In this document: positions 1 through 8,968 of the stretch, piece by piece
How positions within the stretch are numbered: position 1 is the first letter of the stretch
Layout of the letters: every line of letters begins with the position of its first letter
Source of the DNA: Bauldia sp.
GTDB lineage: Bacteria > Pseudomonadota > Alphaproteobacteria > Rhizobiales > Kaistiaceae
DNA: 64,000 nucleotides
Reading direction: 5' to 3'
Assembly: GCF_020442045.1 (NCBI RefSeq)
Contig: NZ_JAGRLA010000104.1
Span: 1 to 64,000, forward strand
The notes under the pieces: model-generated
Told to the model about the DNA's origin: nothing
Databases searched by the model: none
The model's input: the letters and a program-made list of their open reading frames with translations, nothing else
Program-made: the position numbers and the translations under genes

Positions 1-1
1 C

Positions 2-1612
2 GGCGACTGGGACCTCGCCGCCCGGCTGGCCGCGGCGCTCGATGCGATCCTCGGGCCGCTCCGCGACGCCCTCGCGGCGCCGCAGCCGGTCGCCTCGGCC
101 GGTATTGCCAGGAGCCTCCACGACGCGCTTGCCGCGGCGGTGACCGACCATGCCGGCGACGACGGCGGCTTCTGGTCCCGCCCTGGCGGCGAGGCGCTGG
201 CCCGGCTCCTCGCCGGGCTGACCGAAGGCCCCGACCTTTCGCTCCGGCCGATGGAATTCCCGCCCCTCCTCGCCACCCTGATGGGCGACGTCTCGGTGAG
301 CCGGCCGCCCGGCGCCGATCCCCGCATCCATATCTGGGGAACGCTGGAGGCGCGGCTGCAATCGGCCGACCTCCTGATCCTCGGCGGACTCGACGAAGGC
401 GTCTGGCCGGCCGAGACCCGGACCGATCCCTGGCTCTCCCGTTCGATGCGGGCCGAGATCGGCCTGCCGCCGCCGGAGCGGCGGATCGGCCTCGCCGCCC
501 ATGATTTCCTCCAGGGCTTCGCCGCGCCGCGGGTGATCGTCACCCGGGCCGAAAAACGCGGCGGCACGCCGACCGTCGCCTCGCGCTGGCTCCAGCGCCT
601 CGAAGCGCTGGTCGGCGAGGCGGCGAGCGAGCGGATCGAAAAGCGCGGCAGGCTCTATGTCGACCTGGCGCGGGACATCGACCGCTGGGGCGGGCACCCG
701 GCGCCGATCGGCCGGCCGGATCCGAAGCCGGCGGTCGACATCCGGCCGCGCCGGCTGTCGGTCACCGAGATCGAGCATCTGGTCCGCGACCCCTACACGA
801 TCTACGCCAAGCATGTGCTGCGGCTCGAACCCCTCGACCCGCTCGGCCAGGCGCCGGACTATGCGCTGCGCGGTTCGCTGATCCACGAGGCCCTCGGCGA
901 TTTCTCGAAAGACTGGAGCGGCGCCTATGACGAGCGCGCGCGGCGGCATCTCCTGGCGCTTGGCGAAGCGGCGCTGGATGAGATCGCGGCCTTCCCCGAC
1001 ATCCACGCGGTCTGGAAGATTCGCTTCGCCGAGATCGCCCGCTGGCTGGTCGGCTGGGAAGCGGCACGCGATCCGGATATCGCCGAGCGCCATGCCGAGA
1101 TCCCGGGCGAGATGGAGATCGCCGCCCCGGCGGGCATCTTCACCCTGCGCGGTCGCGCCGACCGCATCGACCTGCGCAGGGACGGGCGTGTCGAGGTGCT
1201 CGACTTCAAGACCGGCACGCCGCCCTCGGCACGGCAGGTGCTGGTCGGCTTCGCGCCGCAGCTCGCGCTCGAGGCGGCGATGGTCCGGGCCGGCGCCTTC
1301 CTCGCCGGCCTCGAGGGACGCGCGATCGCCGGTATCGGCTGGATCGCCCTCGGTCAGGTCTCGCGCGGCAACCCGATCCGTTCCGCGGTCGAGGACGGCT
1401 ACGACCCGGACGAGGTCGCCGCCGAGGCGCATCTTCGCCTCAACGCGCTGGTCGCCGCCTATGACGACCCGGAGCGCGGCTATGTCAGCCGCGCCCGGCC
1501 GATGTTCCAGCTCCGCTACGAGAGTCCCTACGACCATCTCGCCCGGGTCCGCGAATGGGCACTGGTCGAGAGCGAGGAGGATATCGATTGGCTGCCGCCG
1601 CGAAAGCCTTGA
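2..1612 (+). CDS. addB: AddB, double-strand break repair nuclease/helicase subunit (3' part only)
   Basis: This is the C-terminal 536 residues of AddB; the reading frame is open to the left edge, so the N-terminal part lies outside the window. AddB partners AddA in the RecBCD-like helicase-nuclease that resects DNA ends for RecA-dependent repair. Visible are the helicase-like stretch (ILGGLDEGVWPAETR, DPWLSRSMR) and a C-terminal PD-(D/E)XK nuclease: SVTEIEHLVRDPY, then RGSLIHEALGDF, then RGRADRID and the catalytic VEVLDFKTG. No Cys cluster for an iron-sulfur site is obvious in the visible part. addA follows on the same strand after a 223-bp gap that holds a repeat element. Identification is firm from the nuclease motifs and the adjacent addA. 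Confidence 0.93.
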   Translation, partial: GDWDLAARLAAALDAILGPLRDALAAPQPVASAGIARSLHDALAAAVTDHAGDDGGFWSRPGGEALARLLAGLTEGPDLSLRPMEFPPLLATLMGDVSVSRPPGADPRIHIWGTLEARLQSADLLILGGLDEGVWPAETRTDPWLSRSMRAEIGLPPPERRIGLAAHDFLQGFAAPRVIVTRAEKRGGTPTVASRWLQRLEALVGEAASERIEKRGRLYVDLARDIDRWGGHPAPIGRPDPKPAVDIRPRRLSVTEIEHLVRDPYTIYAKHVLRLEPLDPLGQAPDYALRGSLIHEALGDFSKDWSGAYDERARRHLLALGEAALDEIAAFPDIHAVWKIRFAEIARWLVGWEAARDPDIAERHAEIPGEMEIAAPAGIFTLRGRADRIDLRRDGRVEVLDFKTGTPPSARQVLVGFAPQLALEAAMVRAGAFLAGLEGRAIAGIGWIALGQVSRGNPIRSAVEDGYDPDEVAAEAHLRLNALVAAYDDPERGYVSRARPMFQLRYESPYDHLARVREWALVESEEDIDWLPPRKP

Positions 1613-1658
1613 CGCCCAACGTGGTGACGCGGCCTGCCCTGTCGATCGGGCCGTTCCG

Positions 1659-1770
1659 CCTCCCCCTTTGTAGGGGAGGCCGGATTTCCCCGATTTGCGC
1701 CAAGAGGCGAGGACGGCCGCAGGCCGGACAGGGAGACCGTCAGAGCAAATCGGTCCTGGAAATCCGGGAG
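1659..1770. repeat. Intergenic palindromic repeat element, copy A (between addB and addA)
   Basis: The gap between addB and addA contains a small hairpin, CCTCCCC...GGGGAGG (1659-1679). It is followed by CGGATTTCC-CCGATTTGC (1681-1698), which is repeated in inverted orientation at 1746-1766 as GCAAATCGG, four extra bases, then GGAAATCCG. The same hairpin type followed by the identical 14-mer TTTCCCCGATTTGC occurs at 27318-27357. The two copies therefore look like members of one dispersed family, of the kind of short mosaic repeats common between rhizobial genes. No coding signal is seen in it. Confidence 0.6.
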
Positions 1771-1835
1771 AGGGGTGTCCGGGCGAGGCGCCGGAAGGGG
1801 ACCGGATCGATGCCGGACGAACCGGGGATGCCGCC

Positions 1836-4800
1836 ATGAAGAAGGCGCTCGCCATCGACGACACGACCAGGAAGGCGCAGGCGGATGCCTCCAACCCGCG
1901 CGCCTCGGCCTGGGTGTCGGCCAATGCCGGCGCCGGCAAGACCTTCGTCCTGTCGCAGCGGGTGATCCGGCTGCTGCTCAACGGCGCCGACCCGGCCCGC
2001 ATCCTCTGCCTGACCTTCACCCGCGCCGCGGCGGCGGAGATGGCCAAGCGGGTCTTCGACCGGCTCAGCGCATGGACGACGCTGCCGGACAGCAAGCTCA
2101 AGGAGGAGATCAGGAAGGTCGAGGGACGGGCGCCGGACGCGGCGACGCTCGCCACCGCCCGCCGGCTTTTCGCCCGCGCGCTGGAGACGCCCGGCGGCCT
2201 CAAGATCCAGACCATCCACGCCTTCTGCGAACGCCTCCTCCACCAGTTCCCCTTCGAGGCGAATGTCGCCGGCCATTTCGAGGTGCTGGACGAGCGCGAC
2301 CAGGTCGCGCTGGGCGATACGGCGCGGCGGACGGTCCTGGAAAGGGCGGCGCGGGCGCCGGAGAGCGCGCTCGGGCGGGCGCTGGCCACCGTGCTCGCGG
2401 CGGCCAGCGACTTCGCCCAGGAGCTCGCGGTCAAGGAATTCGTCGACAGCCGCGACAAGGTCCGGGCATGGATCGTCCGCGCCGGCTCGCTCGACGCGGC
2501 GCTTGCCGGGCTCAGGGCCGAGCTCGGCCTTGGCCGGGACGAGACCGCGGCGGGCCTGCGCGCCGCGCTGCTCGACGACTGCCCGCTGGCGCCGCGGATG
2601 GCGGAGCTGGTCGCGGCGCTGGAAGAAGGCGGCAAGAATGACGGCAAGGCGGCGGTACGGCTGCGGCCGATCCTCGACGCCGAGACCGACGCCGCGCGCG
2701 CGGATGCCTATCTCGACTTCTGGCTGACCGGCGACGGCAAGCTCAGGGCGACCTCCACCCTGGTCAGCAAGGGTGTGAAGAACGCCTTGCCCGGCCTCGC
2801 CGGGTTCCTCGACGCGGAGAGCGAACGGCTGGCGGACCTGCTCGACCGGATCACCGCCGCCGAGTGCTGCGAATCCTCGGCGGCCATGCTTCGCATCGCC
2901 GACGCGGCGATCCAGGAATATGACCGCGTCAAGGTCGCCCGCGGCGTCCTCGATTTCGACGACCTGGTCAGCAGGACCGCCGCCCTCCTGTCCCGCGCTG
3001 ATGCCGCGAGCTGGGTCCACTACAAGCTCGATCGCGGCCTCGACCACATTCTCGTCGACGAGGCGCAGGACACCAGCCCGCGCCAGTGGCAGGTGATCCG
3101 GTCGCTGGTCGAGGAATTCTTCGCCGGCGATGGCGCGAGCGACCGCGACCGGACCCTCTTCGCGGTCGGTGACGAGAAGCAGTCGATCTATTCCTTCCAG
3201 GGCGCGGTCCCGGCCTGGTTCTCGCGGATGCGGGCTGAATTCGGCGACAGGGCGCGCGCGGCCGGCTTCGCCTGGACCGATCCCGAGCTCCACCTCTCCT
3301 TCCGCTCGACCGAGGCGGTGCTCACCGCCGTCGACGCGGTCTTCGCCCGCGAGGAGGCCTTTGACGGCCTCTCCGGCGATCCCGGACCGACCGTCCATGC
3401 CGCCGCGCGGCTCAACGCGCCGGGACAGGTCGTCTTCTGGCCGATGATCGAGCCGCCGGAAAAGCCGGAGCCGGCGGACTGGACCAGCCCGGTCGACCAT
3501 CTCGGCGACGAGAGCCCCGAGGTCCGCCTCGCCAATCGCATCGCCGGGACGATCGAGGGCTGGCTCAACCGCGAGGAACGGCTCGAGGCGACCGGCGACC
3601 CGATCCGGCCGGGCGGTATCCTGATCCTGACCCGCACCCGTGGCGCCCAGACCGACGCCATCAACCGCGCCCTGAAGACGAAGCGGATTCCGATCGCCGG
3701 CGCCGACCGGATCACCCTGACCGAGCATATCGCGGTCATGGACCTGATGGCGCTTGGCCGCGTGATGCTGCTGCCGGAGGACGACCTGTCGCTCGCGGCC
3801 CTGCTCAAGGGCCCGCTCGTCGGCCTCGATGAGGACCAGCTCTTCCGGATCGCCCATGGCCGCGGGAACCGGAGCCTGTGGCTCGCGCTCCGCGCCGCTG
3901 CCGAGGAGGACGGTGGCGCCATTGCCGGTGCCCTTGCCCTGATCGAAGGCTGGCGGGCGCGCGCCGACATTCGCGATCCACACGCCTTCTACGGCGAGGT
4001 CCTCGCCGATCCCGATCACGGCCGGCGGCAGTTCCTGCGCCGGCTCGGTCCCGAGGCCGAGGACGTGCTCGACGAATTCCTCGCCCAGGCGCTCGCCTAT
4101 GAGCAGGCGCATGTCCCGTCGCTGCAGGGCTTCCTCGCCTGGCTCGACGCCGCCGAGATCCAGGTCCGGCGCGACACCGACACGATCCGCAACGAGGTCC
4201 GGGTGATGACGGTCCATGGCGCCAAGGGGCTCGAGGCCGACATCGTCTTCCTGGTCGATATCGGCTCGAAGCCGGTCCATCCGAACCACGACCCGCGGGT
4301 CGTGGCGCTGGAGGATGACAGCGACGGCGAGGGCCACCCGCTGGTCTGGATGCGGAGCTACAAGGTGATGCCGGAGCGGGTCAGGGCGCGGGTCAAGGAA
4401 ATCCGTGCCGAGGCCGAGGAGGAGTATCGCCGCCTGCTCTATGTCGCGATGACCCGGGCCCGCGACCGCCTCTATATCTGCGGCACCCTGAAGCCGAGGG
4501 CGACCGACCCCGCCGGCGGCTGGCACGCGCTGATGACGACGGCGCTCGAGGCCGAGAGCGTGCGGGTCGAGCCCGAGGGCGAAGACGCCGCCTTCGAATG
4601 GCGGCCGCCGGCCGAGCGGGTTATCCCCGCCAAGGGCAAGCAGGAGGCGATGGCCTTCGCTCCGCCGAAACCGGCCTGGCTGACGCGAGACGCGCCGCCC
4701 GCGCCCCGTCCCATACGCCGGATCACCCCGTCCACGGCTGTCGCGGAAGCGTCCGAGGCCCTCCCGCGGCGTTCCAGAGGGCGATCCAGTGCCGGTGGCG

Positions 4801-5321
4801 ACGGCATGGATGCCGCCGAACGCGGCCGGCTGATCCACCGCCTCCTGCAGTCCCTTCCCGAGGCCGAACCCGCCGATCGGCGGGCGATCGGAACGCGTTT
4901 CCTCGACGCCGTCCTACCCGAATGGGAGCCGAAGGAGAGAACCGCCCTCCTCGATCAAGTGCTTGCAATCCTTGAGCTTCCCGACTTCGCCCCGGTCTTC
5001 GCGCCGGGCAGCCGGGCCGAGGTCGAGATCGCCGGCAAGCTCGGCGATGCGTTTCTGTCCGGCCGCATCGACCGTCTCGCGGTCGGCGACGATTCGGTGC
5101 TGATCGTCGATTACAAGACCGGCCAGCCACCGGCCGGGAGTGAGGCCATCCCACACGATTACGTGATCCAGCTTGCTCTCTATGCCGTTGTTCTGAAACG
5201 GCTTTATCCCAACAAGCGGCTGGTCGCCGCGATTCTTTGGACCGAAGTGCCGTCCCTCGTGGAAATTCCTGCCCCGCTTCTCGACGCCGCCGGAAAAGCC
5301 GCCGTTGAGACGGCCGCATGA
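1836..5321 (+). CDS. addA: AddA, double-strand break repair helicase-nuclease subunit
   Basis: AddA is an SF1 (UvrD-type) helicase with a C-terminal nuclease that acts with AddB on double-strand DNA ends. The 1161-residue product shows Walker A AGAGKT at residues 31-36, motif II LVDEAQDTSPRQW, motif III DEKQSIYSFQGA, motif V MTVHGAKGLEADIVFLVD and motif VI LYVAMTRARDRLY. The C-terminal PD-(D/E)XK block reads SGRIDRLAVG...VLIVDYKTG. I chose the ATG at 1836 because the protein then starts just ahead of the conserved Q-motif/Walker A region; the open frame runs 47 codons further upstream, but through the repeat element. trxA follows on the same strand 115 bp downstream behind its own promoter-like sequence. 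Confidence 0.95.
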   Translation: MKKALAIDDTTRKAQADASNPRASAWVSANAGAGKTFVLSQRVIRLLLNGADPARILCLTFTRAAAAEMAKRVFDRLSAWTTLPDSKLKEEIRKVEGRAPDAATLATARRLFARALETPGGLKIQTIHAFCERLLHQFPFEANVAGHFEVLDERDQVALGDTARRTVLERAARAPESALGRALATVLAAASDFAQELAVKEFVDSRDKVRAWIVRAGSLDAALAGLRAELGLGRDETAAGLRAALLDDCPLAPRMAELVAALEEGGKNDGKAAVRLRPILDAETDAARADAYLDFWLTGDGKLRATSTLVSKGVKNALPGLAGFLDAESERLADLLDRITAAECCESSAAMLRIADAAIQEYDRVKVARGVLDFDDLVSRTAALLSRADAASWVHYKLDRGLDHILVDEAQDTSPRQWQVIRSLVEEFFAGDGASDRDRTLFAVGDEKQSIYSFQGAVPAWFSRMRAEFGDRARAAGFAWTDPELHLSFRSTEAVLTAVDAVFAREEAFDGLSGDPGPTVHAAARLNAPGQVVFWPMIEPPEKPEPADWTSPVDHLGDESPEVRLANRIAGTIEGWLNREERLEATGDPIRPGGILILTRTRGAQTDAINRALKTKRIPIAGADRITLTEHIAVMDLMALGRVMLLPEDDLSLAALLKGPLVGLDEDQLFRIAHGRGNRSLWLALRAAAEEDGGAIAGALALIEGWRARADIRDPHAFYGEVLADPDHGRRQFLRRLGPEAEDVLDEFLAQALAYEQAHVPSLQGFLAWLDAAEIQVRRDTDTIRNEVRVMTVHGAKGLEADIVFLVDIGSKPVHPNHDPRVVALEDDSDGEGHPLVWMRSYKVMPERVRARVKEIRAEAEEEYRRLLYVAMTRARDRLYICGTLKPRATDPAGGWHALMTTALEAESVRVEPEGEDAAFEWRPPAERVIPAKGKQEAMAFAPPKPAWLTRDAPPAPRPIRRITPSTAVAEASEALPRRSRGRSSAGGDGMDAAERGRLIHRLLQSLPEAEPADRRAIGTRFLDAVLPEWEPKERTALLDQVLAILELPDFAPVFAPGSRAEVEIAGKLGDAFLSGRIDRLAVGDDSVLIVDYKTGQPPAGSEAIPHDYVIQLALYAVVLKRLYPNKRLVAAILWTEVPSLVEIPAPLLDAAGKAAVETAA

Positions 5322-5360
5322 TCCAAGTTCGGTGCGACAGGTTGGCCGCCGCGCGTCTCC

Positions 5361-5389
5361 TTGACGCTACGCCGGGCGCTACCTACCTT
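5361..5389 (+). promoter_or_regulatory. Candidate sigma-70-type promoter of trxA
   Basis: TTGACG (5361-5366) and TACCTT (5384-5389) are separated by 17 bp. This fits the relaxed alphaproteobacterial housekeeping consensus. The predicted transcript would start near 5396 and leave about 40 nt before the trxA start. Prediction only. Confidence 0.45.
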
Positions 5390-5436
5390 CGGTTTAACGC
5401 GTTGTCTCCCGAATCCTCCAGAAACCGAGGTATTTC

Positions 5437-5757
5437 ATGGCTCCCGTCGCAGTGACCGATTCGAATTTCGACTCGGATGTGCTTGGTTCGTCCGAACCGG
5501 TGGTGGTTGATTTCTGGGCCGAGTGGTGCGGCCCCTGCCGCTTCATCGCCCCTGCGCTCGAGGAAATCGCCACCGAGATGGGCGGCAAGGTCAAGATCGC
5601 CAAGCTCAACGTCGACGAGAATCCGAACATCATGATGCGCTACGGCGTCCGGTCGATTCCGACGCTGATCCTGTTCAAGGACGGCGAGCCGACCGCGATG
5701 CAGGTCGGCGCGGTTCCGAAGCAGAAGCTTTCGGACTGGATCCAGCAGTCGATCTGA
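5437..5757 (+). CDS. trxA: Thioredoxin
   Basis: Thioredoxin-1 is the cytoplasmic dithiol-disulfide oxidoreductase that reduces protein disulfides and is recharged by thioredoxin reductase. The 106-residue protein is the usual length for a single thioredoxin fold. It carries the active site WCGPC (Cys31 and Cys34), the preceding DFWAEW strand and the cis-proline loop SIPT (Pro75). A GAGG Shine-Dalgarno lies six bases ahead of the ATG. Position next to addA and facing folC across a terminator is a common alphaproteobacterial arrangement. It has no signal peptide, so it is cytosolic. Confidence 0.97.
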   Translation: MAPVAVTDSNFDSDVLGSSEPVVVDFWAEWCGPCRFIAPALEEIATEMGGKVKIAKLNVDENPNIMMRYGVRSIPTLILFKDGEPTAMQVGAVPKQKLSDWIQQSI

Positions 5758-5780
5758 TTCGCCGCCGTTCCGCGACACGA

Positions 5781-5812
5781 AAAGGCCGCGCCTTGAAGGC
5801 GCGGCCTTTTTC
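5781..5812. terminator. Bidirectional rho-independent terminator between trxA and folC
   Basis: A near-perfect hairpin with the arms AAAAGGCCGCGCCTT and AAGGCGCGGCCTTTT has a very short loop. It is flanked by A-runs on one side and T-runs on the other, so it can terminate trxA on the plus strand and the trp-accD-folC operon on the minus strand. Confidence 0.9.
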
Positions 5813-5830
5813 GTTGCGCGGGATGCCCTT

Positions 5831-7150
5831 CTATCGCAAAGGCGTCCCGTTCTCGGCCAGCGTGGCGCCGGCGAGATACAGCGAACCGCATATCAGGATA
5901 CGGGGCGGCGCCTCGCCGGTCACTTCATCCCGGATACGATCGAGCGCATCGGCGACGCTGTCCGACGGCTCGGTGGACAGGCCGACATCGCCGGCAATGG
6001 CCGCGAGCTCGACCGGATCGCGCGCGGCCGGCGAGGACGGCACCGGCACGGTATAGACCCTGCGGGCAAGGCCGGCGAACGGCCGGAAGAAGCCGAGCGG
6101 GTCCTTGGTGTTGAGCATGCCGGTGATCAGGTAGAGCGGCCGCGAGACGCGTTCCTCGAGGTCGGCCATCGCTTCCGCCACGACGATGCCGGCGCCCGGA
6201 TTGTGGCCGCCATCGAGCCAGATCTCGGCTTCGTCGGGCGCCCGGGCGACGAGGCTGCCCGTGGTCAGGCGCTGCAGGCGCGCCGGCCATTCGACGTCGG
6301 CGAGGCCCGCCTCGATCGCCTGGGCGGATACGCCGAGCCCCGATTTCCTCAACGTCGCGATCGCCGTACCGGCATTGGTATATTGGTGCCGGCCGATCAG
6401 GCGCGGCGCCGGCAGGTCAAGCAGGCCGTCCTCGTCCTGGTAGACAAGACGGCCATGTTCGGGCGTCGCCACCCAGTCCTGGTTGGCGACGAAGAGCGGC
6501 GCCCGCCTGCGCGCCGCCTCGGCCTCGATGACGGCCATGGCTTCCGCGGGCTGAGGCGCGATGATCCCGGGCCGGCCGGGCTTGAGGATTCCCGCCTTTT
6601 CGCCGGCGATCCCGTCGATCGTCTCGCCGAGGAATTTCTCGTGGTCGACCGAAATCGGCGTGATCACCGAGGCAAGCGGCCGCTCGATGATATTGGTCGC
6701 ATCCAGCCGTCCGCCGAGGCCGACCTCGAGCAGCACGACATCCGCCGGGTTGCGCGCGAAGAGCAGGATGGCGGCCGCCGTGGTGATCTCGAACTGGGTG
6801 ATCGGCCGCTCGCCGTTGGCCTGTTCCACCTCGATCAGGGTATCGGCAAGCTCGTCCTCGTCGACGAAACGCCCGCCATCCGGCTCGGCGATCCGGATGC
6901 GCTCGTGGAACCTCACCAGATGCGGCGACGTGTAGACGTGGACGCCACGACCGGACGCTTCCAGCATGGCGCGCAGGAAAGCCGTGGTCGATCCCTTGCC
7001 GTTGGTTCCGGCGATCTGGACGACCGGCGGCAGGCGCCTGTCGGGGCTGCCGAGGTCGACCATCAGCCGCTCGATGCGATCGAGCGCCAGATCGATCTCG
7101 CGCGGATGCAGCCGGAGCAGCCGCTCCAATATGGCGTGCGAACGTTCCAT
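5831..7150 (-). CDS. folC: Bifunctional folylpolyglutamate synthase / dihydrofolate synthase
   Basis: FolC adds the glutamate to dihydropteroate and then polyglutamate tails to folates, using ATP. The 439-residue protein is of normal size. It has the Mur-ligase-type P-loop GTNGKGSTTAF (residues 48-58), the VVLLEVGLGGRLDATN signature of FolC, ITPISVDHEKFLG, and the C-terminal domain with WLDGGHNPGAG. It is the last gene of the trpF-trpB-trpA-accD-folC operon. The stop of accD is 12 bp upstream of its ATG and a terminator lies about 20 bp downstream of its stop. Confidence 0.96.
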   Translation of the reverse strand: MERSHAILERLLRLHPREIDLALDRIERLMVDLGSPDRRLPPVVQIAGTNGKGSTTAFLRAMLEASGRGVHVYTSPHLVRFHERIRIAEPDGGRFVDEDELADTLIEVEQANGERPITQFEITTAAAILLFARNPADVVLLEVGLGGRLDATNIIERPLASVITPISVDHEKFLGETIDGIAGEKAGILKPGRPGIIAPQPAEAMAVIEAEAARRRAPLFVANQDWVATPEHGRLVYQDEDGLLDLPAPRLIGRHQYTNAGTAIATLRKSGLGVSAQAIEAGLADVEWPARLQRLTTGSLVARAPDEAEIWLDGGHNPGAGIVVAEAMADLEERVSRPLYLITGMLNTKDPLGFFRPFAGLARRVYTVPVPSSPAARDPVELAAIAGDVGLSTEPSDSVADALDRIRDEVTGEAPPRILICGSLYLAGATLAENGTPLR

Positions 7151-7162
7151 GGCGTGGGGTCG

Positions 7163-8113
7163 CTAGGCGGTCTGGTCTTCCGGTTCGACAACGTCCGGAA
7201 GGTCGGAGGATGCCTCCTCGTCCACCGGCTCGAGTATCTCTGGCTCCGGTTCGGGTTCCGGCATCGGCGCCGCGCCGAGGACCCGGCACAGCCGGGCAAT
7301 GGTCTCGCGCAGCTGATGGCGGTGGACGACCAGATCGACCATGCCATGCTCGCGCAGATATTCCGAGCGCTGGAAGCCCTCCGGCAGCTTCTCTCGGATG
7401 GTCTGCTCGATGACACGCGGGCCTGCAAAGCCGATCAGCGCGCCCGGCTCGGCGATGTGGATATCGCCCAGCATCGCGTAGGAAGCGGTGACGCCGCCGG
7501 TGGTCGGGTTGGTCAGGACGACGATGTAGGGAAGCTTCTCCTCGCGGAAGGCCTCGACCGCGACCGTGGTCCGCGGCAGCTGCATCAGGGCGAGGACGCC
7601 TTCCTGCATCCGCGCGCCGCCGGAGGCGGCGAAGAGAACGAAGGGCCGGCGGCGCTCCTTGGCCGTGAGCAGGGCCGTGACCACCGCCTCGCCGGCGGCC
7701 ATGCCGAGCGAACCGCCCATGAAACTGAAATCCTGGACCGCGGCGACGACCGGAACCGACTCGACGTTGCCCGCGCCGACCATGACCGCGTCGGTCAGGC
7801 TGGTCTTGGCCCGGGCATCCTTGAGACGGTCGGTATATCGCCGCTCGTCGCGGAATTTCAGCGGATCGAGTGGCACGTCGGGCGTCGGGATGGTTTCCCA
7901 GCTCGAATCGTCGAAGAAGTGCTCGAAGCGCTGACGGCCGGTCATCCGCATGTGGTAGCCGGAGCCCGGAACGACGAAATGGTTGGCCTCCAGATCGCGA
8001 TGGAAGACCATCTCCCCGGTCTCGGGGCACTTGATCCAGAGGTTTTCCGGCACCTCCCGCTTGGCAAGGAGATTGCGGATCTTGGGGCGGACGACGTTGC
8101 TGATCCAGCTCAC
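7163..8113 (-). CDS. accD: Acetyl-CoA carboxylase carboxyltransferase subunit beta, lacking zinc-ribbon cysteines
   Basis: AccD forms the carboxyltransferase half of acetyl-CoA carboxylase with AccA, making malonyl-CoA for fatty acid synthesis. The crotonase-like core is clear: [45 protein letters not shown] and [11 protein letters not shown]. The N-terminal zinc ribbon is degenerate. By ungapped comparison with the E. coli protein only Cys29 remains; the other three ligand positions are Thr32, Val48 and Ser51. My recollection is that other rhizobial AccD proteins share this loss, so it is probably a lineage trait and not damage. The C-terminus has an acidic, proline-rich tail (EPEPEPEIL...). 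Gap to trpA upstream is 15 bp and to folC downstream 12 bp. Confidence 0.96.
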   Translation of the reverse strand: MSWISNVVRPKIRNLLAKREVPENLWIKCPETGEMVFHRDLEANHFVVPGSGYHMRMTGRQRFEHFFDDSSWETIPTPDVPLDPLKFRDERRYTDRLKDARAKTSLTDAVMVGAGNVESVPVVAAVQDFSFMGGSLGMAAGEAVVTALLTAKERRRPFVLFAASGGARMQEGVLALMQLPRTTVAVEAFREEKLPYIVVLTNPTTGGVTASYAMLGDIHIAEPGALIGFAGPRVIEQTIREKLPEGFQRSEYLREHGMVDLVVHRHQLRETIARLCRVLGAAPMPEPEPEPEILEPVDEEASSDLPDVVEPEDQTA

Positions 8114-8128
8114 TTTGGTGCCTGTTCC

Positions 8129-8968
8129 CTATTCTGCCGCTTCGGCCCGCGCCGCACGCACCCCGGCGGCGAGTTCGGCAACCAGCGCGCTCACCGCCGG
8201 AACCGTCTGCTCGGTCGCGCGGCCATCCGCGTCGAGCGAGTCGCGCACGGCATTGACCAGCGCCGAGCCGACGACCACGCCGTCGGCGGTCCGGCCGATC
8301 GCCGCCGCCTGTTCGGCGGTCCTGACGCCGAATCCGACGGCTACCGGCAATATGGTGTGCCGTTTGATCCTTGTCACCGCCTCGGCGACTTTTGTCGTAT
8401 CCGGGGCCGCCGAGCCGGTCACGCCGAGGATCGAGACGTAGTAGACGAAACCCGAGGTATTGGCGAGCACCGCCGGCAGGCGCCTGTCATCGGTGGTCGG
8501 CGCCGCGAGGCGGATGAAGTTGATCCCGCGCGACATCGCCGGGATACAGAGCTCGTCGTCCGCCTCGGGCGGCAGGTCGACGATGATCAGGCCGTCGACC
8601 CCGGCTTCCCTGGCATCGTCGAGGAAGCTCTCGTTCCCCCAGGAATAGATCGGGTTGTAATAGCCCATCAGGATGATCGGCGTCTCGTCATCCTCCTCGC
8701 GGAAGGCGCGGACCATGGCCAGCGTCTTCTTCAGCGTCTGGCCGGCTCGCAGCGCGCGTTGGCCGGAAAGCTGGATCGACGGCCCGTCCGCCATCGGGTC
8801 GGAAAAGGGCATGCCGAGCTCGATCAGGTCGGCACCCGCCGCGGGCAGCGCCTTGACGATCGCCAGCGAGGTCTCGGTGTCGGGGTCGCCGGACATCAGG
8901 AAGGTCACCAGCGCCGGCCGGCCCTCGGCCCTGGTGGCGGCGAAACGGCGGTCGATGCGTGAGCTCAT
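8129..8968 (-). CDS. trpA: Tryptophan synthase alpha subunit
   Basis: TrpA cleaves indole-3-glycerol phosphate to indole, which is channelled to TrpB. The 279-residue TIM barrel shows the catalytic Glu50 and Asp61 within [16 protein letters not shown], the [10 protein letters not shown]-type strand ([14 protein letters not shown]) and the phosphate-binding GFGVRTAEQ and GVVVGSALV segments. The start chosen is the ATG whose first bases overlap the trpB stop (ATGA); the frame stays open far upstream, but antisense of trpB codons, not protein, fills it. Translational coupling to trpB is expected. Confidence 0.96.
   Translation of the reverse strand: MSSRIDRRFAATRAEGRPALVTFLMSGDPDTETSLAIVKALPAAGADLIELGMPFSDPMADGPSIQLSGQRALRAGQTLKKTLAMVRAFREEDDETPIILMGYYNPIYSWGNESFLDDAREAGVDGLIIVDLPPEADDELCIPAMSRGINFIRLAAPTTDDRRLPAVLANTSGFVYYVSILGVTGSAAPDTTKVAEAVTRIKRHTILPVAVGFGVRTAEQAAAIGRTADGVVVGSALVNAVRDSLDADGRATEQTVPAVSALVAELAAGVRAARAEAAE

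Noticed and set aside
1740-4838. A long minus-strand open frame of about 1030 codons opposite addA
   Set aside because: Same codon-bias artefact; addA carries all helicase motifs in order and the antisense translation has none.
6203-8962. A very long plus-strand open frame (over 900 codons) antisense to folC, accD and trpA
   Set aside because: It is produced by the strong third-position GC bias of the real minus-strand genes. Its protein is Arg/Asp/Gly-rich without any domain and it crosses three unmistakable genes.
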